The position numbers were made by a program, and so were the translations under genes. Shown here in pieces: positions 43,609 through 50,560 of a stretch of 50,560 bases of DNA (position 1 is the stretch's first letter; each line of letters begins with the position of its first letter). This DNA is from Candidatus Hodarchaeota archaeon (GTDB lineage: Archaea; Asgardarchaeota; Heimdallarchaeia; Hodarchaeales; YT1-039), in assembly GCA_016840025.1 (NCBI GenBank), contig JAEOTF010000192.1, forward strand, positions 1 through 50,560, in the 5' to 3' direction. The notes under the pieces are model-generated. The model was not told the DNA's origin. It saw only the letters and a program-made list of their open reading frames with translations, and made no database searches.

Positions 43609-44736
43609 TCAGGGATTAGGGATCTTAAAAGCTTTAACCTGCGAACTGGGATCACCCCGCCCAATTTTTTCTAAACTAAGGATAATTTCGGCATAATAAT
43701 ACCCTCGCTCAGTAAGTTGGTAATCATTATCGCTTTTTTCAACAATAATTTCCTGTCCCAGCTTTCGAAGATGGAAAGCAAGGGTGGATGAGCGTTGGAT
43801 GCCTATTTCTTCTGCGTTCTTATTAAAATTTAATGAACCTTTTAATTTAAGCAGGTTAATTACTTGTTTTCTTATTGAATGGGAGATAATTTCTATGACA
43901 TTGCTAAAAGCTTGACCCGATAGAGTCGATAAAGTATCGAAGAATAATAATTCAGAATATTCATTATTAGTATCTTTTCTTTCCTCAGCTAAGAATAGAA
44001 GAGTCCATTCTCTGGAAAGAATCTCATTTTGTAAATAGAGGACAAAACGCTTAAAATTTACATAGTTATGCGCTTTCAATAGTTCTCTTATTCCCTTGAA
44101 GATAACTGTTCCTTTTTCATTATCTTTGACGAAGGAAGATATACGAGAAGTCAGCATATTGAGTTTTGAGGGAGCAATTACATTTTCTCCTTTTTCGGAT
44201 AAACTCAGCAGAATTGTCATTACTTCCTCAAGACCTAGCTTTTTATCGAGAGTAGGATCATCAGAAATCACAAGATAAGGACTTGGGTACGCTTTTATCT
44301 TCAATTCAGAATAATCCTCAAGTACGCTTTTATCCGCTATTGTAGATGCCGTTAAACTTCTTCTAAGGTGTATTTCGTCTTCAACTTCCTGAATTTTTTC
44401 ACTAAGATCAGAATATTCAAAGGGCTTGAGTATATAATCATAACAACCCACTTTAATTGCTTCTACTGCGGAATTAATAGTACCATAACCAGTAATCACT
44501 ATTGTGATAGTATCTATATTGTTCTTTCTTAATTCTCTAGCGAATTCCACACCTGACATTCCCTCCATTTTTAGATCAGTTAAGATTAAATCAAGATTTT
44601 GTTGCTTAGCATGTACTAGACCTTCCTCACCTGAAGTAGCAGTAACTACGGAATGATCATCTATTGTCAAATTTTTTTTCATAAAATCTAAAAATCGAAT
44701 ATTATCGTCAACAACAAGTATTTTCACTTTTCTCAT
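43609..44736 (-). CDS. response regulator with DUF835-like and winged-helix domains
   Basis: 375 residues. Receiver domain (1-120): 'ILVVDDNIRFLDFM' (acidic pocket), 'LILTDLKMEG' (phospho-acceptor about D54), 'ITGYGT' and 'YDYILKPFEY' (Lys). The middle (about 145-265), with 'YLVISDDPTLDKKLG' and 'TVIFKGIRELLKAHNYVNFK', fits the archaeal DUF835 domain. The C-terminus (about 285-365) is an ArsR-like winged helix: 'RKQVINLLKLKGSLNFNK' and 'STLAFHLRKLGQEIIVEKS'. So it probably binds DNA when phosphorylated. It lies downstream of the DHp-only and kinase genes on the same strand and has its own TATA box. Confidence 0.85.
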   Translation of the reverse strand: MRKVKILVVDDNIRFLDFMKKNLTIDDHSVVTATSGEEGLVHAKQQNLDLILTDLKMEGMSGVEFARELRKNNIDTITIVITGYGTINSAVEAIKVGCYDYILKPFEYSDLSEKIQEVEDEIHLRRSLTASTIADKSVLEDYSELKIKAYPSPYLVISDDPTLDKKLGLEEVMTILLSLSEKGENVIAPSKLNMLTSRISSFVKDNEKGTVIFKGIRELLKAHNYVNFKRFVLYLQNEILSREWTLLFLAEERKDTNNEYSELLFFDTLSTLSGQAFSNVIEIISHSIRKQVINLLKLKGSLNFNKNAEEIGIQRSSTLAFHLRKLGQEIIVEKSDNDYQLTERGYYYAEIILSLEKIGRGDPSSQVKAFKIPNP

Positions 44737-44768
44737 CTCACCAAGTTACTACAACCATATATGTCTAA

Positions 44769-44776
44769 TATATATA
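44769..44776 (-). promoter_or_regulatory. TATA box for the response regulator gene
   Basis: TATATATA is 33-40 bases before the ATG at 44736, which predicts a leader of about ten bases or fewer; the palindrome at 44814-44835 lies about 40 bases further upstream, where archaeal activators bind. Confidence 0.45.
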
Positions 44777-44813
44777 GTAAATTATGTTACTAATAGAATG
44801 CAAGTAAATATTT

Positions 44814-44835
44814 GTTAAGTTCATTGAAATTAACT
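44814..44835. promoter_or_regulatory. palindromic element A, candidate operator
   Basis: GTTAAGTTCA and TGAAATTAAC are ten-base arms around one base, matching at nine of ten positions. A near copy lies at 45817-45838. It sits upstream of the TATA box of the response regulator gene. Confidence 0.5.
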
Positions 44836-44948
44836 TATTTCGAGTGGGGAGTTTTGTTTTTACAAAAAGTGTGGCTATCGTATTTAATAAGACGCTGTCA
44901 CTCTGTTAGCTTATAGACATAGCTTCATGGATGGTATTAGTAGAAAAG

Positions 44949-45617
44949 TTATGCAAGGAGGTTCTTTTTAGAAAATTGAAGGAGATCTTGTACCACTTGT
45001 TTGGAAAACTGAACCTCAATTTGTAATTCTTCGAAATTGGAGATTAATTCATCTTTATTAGTGAGGTGTGGCTGTTTTTCGAGTAACATCTGTACATAGC
45101 GAGCAATAAGAGAGATATTGGCTAAAGGAGTGTTCAGTTCATGAGCCACACTGGCAGCCAATTGACCCACGGTTATCTCTATTGTATCTAGTAAAACTGC
45201 ATCACTCTGTTGATGAGTAACTACATCTTCAGGGTTAATTTTAGAAAAAAAGGTACGTAGTGAGATAAAGACTTTATCTAAAATATTAATGGAATTAATC
45301 AATTCTTTTCTGTCATTAGAGTGGTTTATGAGAGTTAGACGAATTATGGAAGTAAAAATATCAAAGAGAATAATTATATCCATGGGGGAGTAGTTTTTGG
45401 ATAAAGATAGTTGAGATAATCCTTCAATTACCTCTTGGGGGGTTATTTCAGAGTCTTGAACCCAGGATACATAAAATAACTGAAAAAGTAAATCAAAGAT
45501 TTCCTGAAGGAGTTCTATAGAAATATTACGGTAATGAGGATAGTTTTGTTGAATTGTTTCAAGAAATTCAGTGAAAATTGTTACTTTTTCTTCTTGAATA
45601 ATAAAAGCTAAGTTCAT
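44949..45617 (-). CDS. histidine phosphoacceptor (DHp) protein without a kinase ATPase domain
   Basis: 222 residues. The first 140 are helical with an RsbR/histidine-kinase-N-like look. The rest is a HisKA/DHp helical hairpin with the H-box 'GQLAASVAHELNTPLANISL' and ends at 'LLQFSKKNLLA'. This part is nearly the same as the DHp of the large kinase next door ('GQLAAGVAHELNTPLANIAL' ... 'LLQFSRRIVLE'), but no HATPase domain follows; the next 200 bases are non-coding. AGGAG precedes the ATG. It may act as a phosphotransfer intermediate or a dimer-forming inhibitor of the large kinase. Confidence 0.78.
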   Translation of the reverse strand: MNLAFIIQEEKVTIFTEFLETIQQNYPHYRNISIELLQEIFDLLFQLFYVSWVQDSEITPQEVIEGLSQLSLSKNYSPMDIIILFDIFTSIIRLTLINHSNDRKELINSINILDKVFISLRTFFSKINPEDVVTHQQSDAVLLDTIEITVGQLAASVAHELNTPLANISLIARYVQMLLEKQPHLTNKDELISNFEELQIEVQFSKQVVQDLLQFSKKNLLA

Positions 45618-45710
45618 AAGATTTGAATCTCCTAGGCTGCTTTAATTCTTATCCCCTTATTAACCAAAGAGACCGAAAGACACGTATTTACAGGATATGG
45701 AATTTTTTTA

Positions 45711-45733
45711 ATCTTTAATTTTGAATTAAAGAT
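45711..45733. promoter_or_regulatory. perfect ten-base inverted repeat upstream of the DHp gene
   Basis: ATCTTTAATT and AATTAAAGAT flank TTG, centred about 105 bases before the DHp gene start. The T-run is on the wrong side for a terminator of the kinase gene, so an operator is the better guess. Confidence 0.45.
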
Positions 45734-45816
45734 TACATATTCATTTATTCGCATCGGAAACCATTTTATTCTCTTTGATAACTGGATTAGAAACCAAAAA
45801 TAAAATTCTAATATTG

Positions 45817-45838
45817 GTTAAGTTCATTCAAATTGACT
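45817..45838. promoter_or_regulatory. palindromic element B, copy of the 44.8 kb element
   Basis: Differs from element A at two of 22 positions (GTTAAGTTCA, then TTCAAATTGACT). It lies in the gap between the large kinase stop and the DHp gene start. Confidence 0.45.
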
Positions 45839-45872
45839 GATTACGCTAGAAATAATGAATACTCTCTAAATA

Positions 45873-48800
45873 TCAAGATATTGGTATTTTTACGGTTATG
45901 AGGGTTCCTTCACCATAAACACTATCTATTTTAATGGACCCCCTGTGTTTTTCAATTATCCCCCGAGCAATTGACAAACCTAGACCTGTTCCCTTTCCTG
46001 TTGCCTTTGTTGAAAAGAAGGGTTCAAATACCCGCGGTAAATCTTCTTCACGAATGCCTATACCATTATCCTCGACATTTACTTTTATCCAATCTTCGCT
46101 ACTCGATGCCGATATCCTAAGTATTGACGCTTCTTGTCTGCCCTCTAGGGCATCTAGGGCATTATTCACAAGATTCTGGAAAACTTGAAGTAATAAATTC
46201 CTATCACCAAATAATTCGAGATCTTCTGCAACATTTGTCACAACCTCAATATGCTCTTCCTGTAATTTTGTTGCAATAAAAGGAGATTGGACCACAGCCT
46301 TTAATAATAGACCAATATTGAATCTAGTTGATTCAAGAACAATCCTTCTAGAAAATTGAAGCAGATCATTTACCACTTTTTTGGAGAATTGTACTTCAGT
46401 TTGCAATTCTTTGAGATTATCCATTAATTCAACCTTATTAGTGAATTGGGGTTCTTTTTCCAGTAATTTCTGAGCATAACGGGCAATTAGAGCAATGTTA
46501 GCTAGAGGGGTATTCAGTTCGTGAGCGACACCTGCCGCTAACTGACCTACAGCAGCGAGTTTATTCTTCTCAATAACTTCTTCATGCAATTCAATAAGCT
46601 CGGTAATGTCTTCTCCTGAGCTTAAAGATCCGACCACATTTTCTTCTCTGTTTTTTAATAAAATATTACGCCAAGCAATCATCCTTTCTTCCCCATTCTT
46701 GTTTAGAATGGGGTTTTCATAATACTTAACTGCATATTCATCCAACAGTAGTTTCTTATGGACAGATAATAATTCTTCTCTTGTCCGTGGAGGAACACAC
46801 ATTTTAAACCAATTCTTACCTAGAAGCTCCTTCTCTTCATACCCTAGAATCCGACAGCCAGCTTGGTTGATTAGGGTAATTTCTCCGCTTTCATTCAACG
46901 CTACAATCATAACTCCTACAATATCAAGATATTGTTGGACTCTATCTCGTTCTTCACGTAATGCGTTTTCCGCTTGCCTTTGTTCAGTAATGTCCTTCCC
47001 TGAGTGCAATGTGCCAAGAATGTTACCTTCATCGTCTTTTAAGACAATATTAGTCCAGGCTATTAGTCGTTCATCTCCAGTCTTGGTAAAAACCAGATTT
47101 TCACCATACCTTGGAGTTTCCAACTCATCCTTGATTAATTGATTAAATATTGAAAGAGTGTATTTACGTTTTTTTGGGGGGATAGCAATTTCAAACCAAT
47201 TTTTTCCAAGGAGCTTCTCCTCCTCATATCCTAAAACCTTACATCCTTCTTGATTAATTAGAGTAATTTCTCCCCTCTTATTTAGTGCTACAATCATTAC
47301 TCCTACAATATCAAGATATTGTTGAGCTCTATCTCGCTCCATACGCAGTGCTTCTTCTGCCTGTATCCGTTCAGTAATATCGGAAAAGACTGACAATGTC
47401 CCCTGAAATTCCCCAGTATCGGAAAATATTGGTGAGGCACTTATATTGATGTTAAGAAGTTGACCATTTCTTCTACGAATAACGGTTTCATATGTGCTAC
47501 TGACGCCTTTCGGTCTTTTGGCAGTCTCTTCCGCAACCTTAGTCCTTTCTTCCTCAGGTACAGCAATGCTCCAATGTTGCCCGATCAAGTCTTCTATCGC
47601 ATAACCTAAGATTTCCGCTCCTCGTGGGTTTACGAATGAAAAATTCCCATTCACATCTTCTAAGAACATGCCTCCCTGTAATTTTTCTACTAACATCTGG
47701 TATCTGTCTTTGGCTTCTTGGAGGGCTATTTCAGCTTGTTTCCGCTCTGCAATGTCTCGAACTATACTTTGGACATATTGAGGGTTACCTTCGTCATCCT
47801 TCACCGAAGTGAGGTTGATTTCGACAGGGATCTCGACCCCGTCTTTCCGGAGGAAATATCGTTCATATAATGGGGGAGTTTTACCTGTTTTTAACAATTC
47901 TTGTTTTTGACGAGTGGCCTCTTGGTCTATTGGAGCCACTATTTGTTCTACTTTCATGTCCATTAATTCATCGCGTTCATAGCCAAGGAGATCAGCGGCT
48001 TTTTGGTTGACATCAATAAATGTCCCATCCATAGTGACTATAAAGATCGCATCATTGGATTGCTCGAATAGTAGCCGGTAATGGCGTTCTTTTTCCTGAA
48101 GGGCTGCTTCAGCCTGTTTCCGTTCAGAGATGTCACGTATTATACTTTGAATATGTAAGGGGTTCCCATCCAAGTCTCGGATTAAAGAAACGTTTATTTC
48201 AACTGGAAATTCACTTCCATCCTTTTTACGCAATATTCGTTCATAAGTTGGATAAATTTCTCCATCTACTATTGCACGAAGTCTTTGAAGACTTTTTCCA
48301 TATTCAAAAACAGGTATCACTTGTTTAGTAGGCATCCCAATTAGTTCTTCACGCATATAGCCTAAAAGATCGGCAGCTTTCTGGTTTACATCAAGATGTA
48401 TGCCGTCCAAACTGATAAGGAAGATAGCATCGTTAGATTGCTCAAAGAGCATACGATAATGGCGTTCTTTTTCCTGAAGGGCTGCTTCAGCCTGTTTCCG
48501 TTCGGTAATATCCCTGACTGATACTACTCGAAGTGTTTCTCCCTTAATCTGGAATTCTCTGGCTTCCATCTCTATTGGAATAAGCGTGCCGTCTTTTCTT
48601 TGACCCATTATTTCGTAGGGTTGATGTGATTGCGTAGCGATCTTTTCATATGCTATAGGTCTATGTTCAGGCAAAACAAGGGTTTCTATTGCATTTTTTC
48701 CCACAAGTTCTTCCCTTCTGTATCCAGAAAGATTTTCAATGGATAGATTGACGTCAACGACCACCCCTTTGTCATGAATGACAATTCCCTCTAATGTCAC

Positions 48801-50560
48801 TTCTGATAATTGTTTATATCGTTCCTCACTCTCCTGTAATTTTTGTTCAGCTTCTTTTCGTAATGAAATCTCCCGAATAACGTTGATTAGAAATGGCGAC
48901 CCTTCAATTTCAGTATGTCGAGAATGAACTTCTATAGGGACAAGACTTCCATCTTTCCTGCGATTAGTCGTTTCATAGAAAACACTTCCCTCTTTCATAA
49001 GTGATTCAATACGAAGTCTTCTTACCTCTGGCGGATCAATAATTATCTTATCAAATGAAATAGCAAGGAATTCATCTTTCGTGTACCCCCAGATCTTGTA
49101 AACTGCTTCATTTGCATAAATCATGTTTCCTTCTATATCATTTACAATAATAGCGTCTGTTGCATTGTCTAACAGCAAAGAGTTAAATCGAATTTCTTCT
49201 TCTGCTTTCTTCCGCTCAGTGATATCCCGTTGTATACTCTGAATATGTAAGGGGTTTCCATCCAAATCTCGGATTAAGGATAGATTTATTTCAACTGGAA
49301 ATTCACTTCCATCCTTTTTACATAATATTCGTTCATAAGGTGGAAAAGTTGCTTCATCTATTAATCCTCGTAATTTTTGAAGACTAGCTTCATGTTCAAA
49401 AGGAGGTATCGCTTGTTTGATCGGCATTCCAATTAATTCTTCACGGGTATATCCCAACAAGTCGGCAGCCTTCTGGTTTGCTTCAAGATGTATCCCATCC
49501 AAACTGATAAGGAAAATAGCATCATTTGATTGCTCAAAGAGCATACGATAGTGGAGTTCTTTTTCACGTAGTGCTATCTCAGCTTGTTTTTGAGCTGTGA
49601 TGTCAGTAAAAACTGAGAGTGTGCCTAAATATTCCCCATTTTCTGACATGAATGGTGAAGCACTAATAAGGGTATGAATTTTAGATTTGTCTTTTTTCAG
49701 GAGTACAGCTTCATAAGTCGAACTTAAACCTCTTTCTCTCTTTTTACTTTCTTTGGTCATTATTCCTAATGACTCTGAGGCAATAACATCACTTATATCC
49801 GTTTTCATTGCTTCTTCTATAGTAAATCCTAATATTTCCGCTCCTCGTGGATTTATAAAAGTAATCTTCCCGTTAATATCCTGTAAAACCACTCCATCAT
49901 GCATACTAGTAATCAGTGTTTGATATCTCTCTTCAGCTTCTTTTTGTGATGTGATATCAGAAAGTATTCCATAAGCATACTGCTCACCCTCACTGATATA
50001 GGTAGTCACTGCTCTTTCATGTACCCAAACCCACCTCCCATCTTTATGTTGGAGCCTATACTCGATGGCATAATGTGCTCCTTTCTCAAATGAATTAAAA
50101 AAGGCTTTTTTCACCTTAGCAACATCATTGGGATGAATACGCTCAAACCAGAGTTGTGCGCCTCCTTTATAAGTGTCTTCTTGGGAGTATCCATTCACTT
50201 TTTTAATATTGGGGCTAATAAAGGTAGTATTGCCTTTGGAATCAGTAATCCACACTACTTCTGGTATATTTGCGATTAATGTCCGATATCGTTCTTCACT
50301 TTCTTTTAGCGCTATTTCTGCTTCTTTCTGCTCTGTAATATCTCGAATAATGGTTACTATCTGGCTAACTCCCTCTTTATCAAATATAGGAATCTTATTC
50401 GTCTCTATATAGTATGTTTTATTCCCTATCACAGTGCGTTCTTCAGTAGTTAGGCTGTTTTTCTCCTTTAATACTTGATTATATTCATCTAACAGCTTAT
50501 CTGTTAAGAAAGGAGTTATATCGGACAAGGTTCGGTCAATAACATCTGTTATTAACCCTA
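45873..50560 (-). CDS. multi-PAS sensor histidine kinase, 5' end outside the window
   Basis: At least 1,560 residues; the frame stays open through the window end ('ITDVIDRTLSDITPF' before the TTG at 50528), so the true start is beyond 50560. It has one partial and ten complete PAS domains, each ended by a 'DITE/DISE-x-K-x-AE' linker, then HisKA ('GQLAAGVAHELNTPLANIAL') and HATPase ('QVFQNLVNNALDALEG' N box, 'VEDNGIGIREED' G1, 'FEPFFSTKATGKGTGLGLS' F/G2). No membrane helix is visible, so it is probably a soluble sensor of redox, ligand or light-like cues. PAS 4, 7 and 8, PAS 3 and 9, and PAS 10 and 11 form closely related groups. It is followed by the DHp-only and response regulator genes. Confidence 0.93.
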   Translation of the reverse strand, partial: GLITDVIDRTLSDITPFLTDKLLDEYNQVLKEKNSLTTEERTVIGNKTYYIETNKIPIFDKEGVSQIVTIIRDITEQKEAEIALKESEERYRTLIANIPEVVWITDSKGNTTFISPNIKKVNGYSQEDTYKGGAQLWFERIHPNDVAKVKKAFFNSFEKGAHYAIEYRLQHKDGRWVWVHERAVTTYISEGEQYAYGILSDITSQKEAEERYQTLITSMHDGVVLQDINGKITFINPRGAEILGFTIEEAMKTDISDVIASESLGIMTKESKKRERGLSSTYEAVLLKKDKSKIHTLISASPFMSENGEYLGTLSVFTDITAQKQAEIALREKELHYRMLFEQSNDAIFLISLDGIHLEANQKAADLLGYTREELIGMPIKQAIPPFEHEASLQKLRGLIDEATFPPYERILCKKDGSEFPVEINLSLIRDLDGNPLHIQSIQRDITERKKAEEEIRFNSLLLDNATDAIIVNDIEGNMIYANEAVYKIWGYTKDEFLAISFDKIIIDPPEVRRLRIESLMKEGSVFYETTNRRKDGSLVPIEVHSRHTEIEGSPFLINVIREISLRKEAEQKLQESEERYKQLSEVTLEGIVIHDKGVVVDVNLSIENLSGYRREELVGKNAIETLVLPEHRPIAYEKIATQSHQPYEIMGQRKDGTLIPIEMEAREFQIKGETLRVVSVRDITERKQAEAALQEKERHYRMLFEQSNDAIFLISLDGIHLDVNQKAADLLGYMREELIGMPTKQVIPVFEYGKSLQRLRAIVDGEIYPTYERILRKKDGSEFPVEINVSLIRDLDGNPLHIQSIIRDISERKQAEAALQEKERHYRLLFEQSNDAIFIVTMDGTFIDVNQKAADLLGYERDELMDMKVEQIVAPIDQEATRQKQELLKTGKTPPLYERYFLRKDGVEIPVEINLTSVKDDEGNPQYVQSIVRDIAERKQAEIALQEAKDRYQMLVEKLQGGMFLEDVNGNFSFVNPRGAEILGYAIEDLIGQHWSIAVPEEERTKVAEETAKRPKGVSSTYETVIRRRNGQLLNINISASPIFSDTGEFQGTLSVFSDITERIQAEEALRMERDRAQQYLDIVGVMIVALNKRGEITLINQEGCKVLGYEEEKLLGKNWFEIAIPPKKRKYTLSIFNQLIKDELETPRYGENLVFTKTGDERLIAWTNIVLKDDEGNILGTLHSGKDITEQRQAENALREERDRVQQYLDIVGVMIVALNESGEITLINQAGCRILGYEEKELLGKNWFKMCVPPRTREELLSVHKKLLLDEYAVKYYENPILNKNGEERMIAWRNILLKNREENVVGSLSSGEDITELIELHEEVIEKNKLAAVGQLAAGVAHELNTPLANIALIARYAQKLLEKEPQFTNKVELMDNLKELQTEVQFSKKVVNDLLQFSRRIVLESTRFNIGLLLKAVVQSPFIATKLQEEHIEVVTNVAEDLELFGDRNLLLQVFQNLVNNALDALEGRQEASILRISASSSEDWIKVNVEDNGIGIREEDLPRVFEPFFSTKATGKGTGLGLSIARGIIEKHRGSIKIDSVYGEGTLITVKIPIS
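46583..47340. repeat. tandem duplication of two PAS-coding units in the kinase gene
   Basis: The stretches near 46583-46957 and 46967-47340 are homologous at DNA level, about 383 bases apart; for instance CTCCTACAATATCAAGATAT occurs in both. They encode PAS 11 and PAS 10, both opening 'YLDIVGVMIVALN'. Confidence 0.75.
48128..49556. repeat. dispersed duplication of PAS-coding units in the kinase gene
   Basis: The unit at about 48128-48463 (PAS 7) and that at about 49221-49556 (PAS 4) are very similar without obvious gaps, about 1,093 bases apart; TTTATTTCAACTGGAAATTC occurs in both. A more diverged third copy (PAS 8) lies around 47750-48090. Confidence 0.75.

Noticed and set aside
1..50560. 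General TAG reassignment to pyrrolysine
   Set aside because: TAG is the normal terminator of several clear genes (for example ending at 5487, 9423 and 21379).
1..50560. CRISPR array or complete insertion sequence
   Set aside because: No regularly spaced repeats and no transposase or integrase frame were found.

Overview
The window looks archaeal. It carries an archaeal acetyl-CoA decarbonylase/synthase (ACDS) operon (cdhB-cdhC-cdhD-cdhE), a CooC-type nickel ATPase, a tungsten-type aldehyde ferredoxin oxidoreductase, a branched-chain polyamine synthase (BpsA), a DUF835-type response regulator, TATA-like promoters and Shine-Dalgarno-led operons. The DNA is AT-rich. A longin-like protein, several zinc-ribbon membrane proteins and numerous PAS kinases would fit an Asgard (Promethearchaeota) genome, but no rRNA or ribosomal protein is present, so that placement is an inference.

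Layout. 0.25-5.5 kb: a flavin split-barrel protein, a small membrane protein, a LysA-like PLP decarboxylase, then a tightly coupled zinc-ribbon/RDD - TPR - DUF2085 operon in which the last gene seems to start at a non-AUG codon. 5.5-7.8 kb: a ParA/MinD-like ATPase with an overlapping partner built from two copies of one unit. 8.1-14 kb: SagB-like nitroreductase, GNAT proteins, isochorismatase-like hydrolase, zinc alcohol dehydrogenase, and a GNAT/DMT-transporter pair whose transporter has a very His-rich tail; a decayed IS605-like hairpin follows. 14-18.7 kb: mostly membrane proteins of unknown role and a membrane M28 peptidase. 18.8-26 kb: BpsA diverging from cooC, an ACT-like protein and a broken or non-AUG zinc-ribbon gene, then CheR, a DUF885 protein and an MFS transporter. 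26.4-34.3 kb: the C1/energy block: ACDS genes and a ferredoxin on the minus strand, AOR plus its polyferredoxin on the plus strand. The CO dehydrogenase alpha gene cdhA is not present. 34.3-39.4 kb: a large membrane protein, a secreted nuclease of bacterial style, and a fumarylacetoacetase-family protein. 39.7-42.1 kb: a four-gene operon (acidic single-span protein, membrane cytochrome-like protein with bis-His helices and a terminal CxxCH, four-helix membrane protein, FrhB-family iron-sulfur flavoprotein) that reads as a possible trans-membrane electron conduit. 42.7-50.56 kb: a longin-like protein and a signalling block made of a response regulator, a stand-alone phosphoacceptor (DHp) protein and a giant kinase with at least ten complete PAS domains that runs off the window end. 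Two related palindromes lie between the signalling genes.

How they may work together: cooC and the cdh genes serve acetyl-CoA synthesis or cleavage; AOR and the ferredoxins exchange low-potential electrons; the FrhB/cytochrome operon could pass electrons across the membrane. The kinase block is the most likely sensor-regulator. The strongest candidates for something undescribed are the FrhB/cytochrome operon, the DHp-only relay with its palindromes, and the ParA plus duplicated-domain pair.
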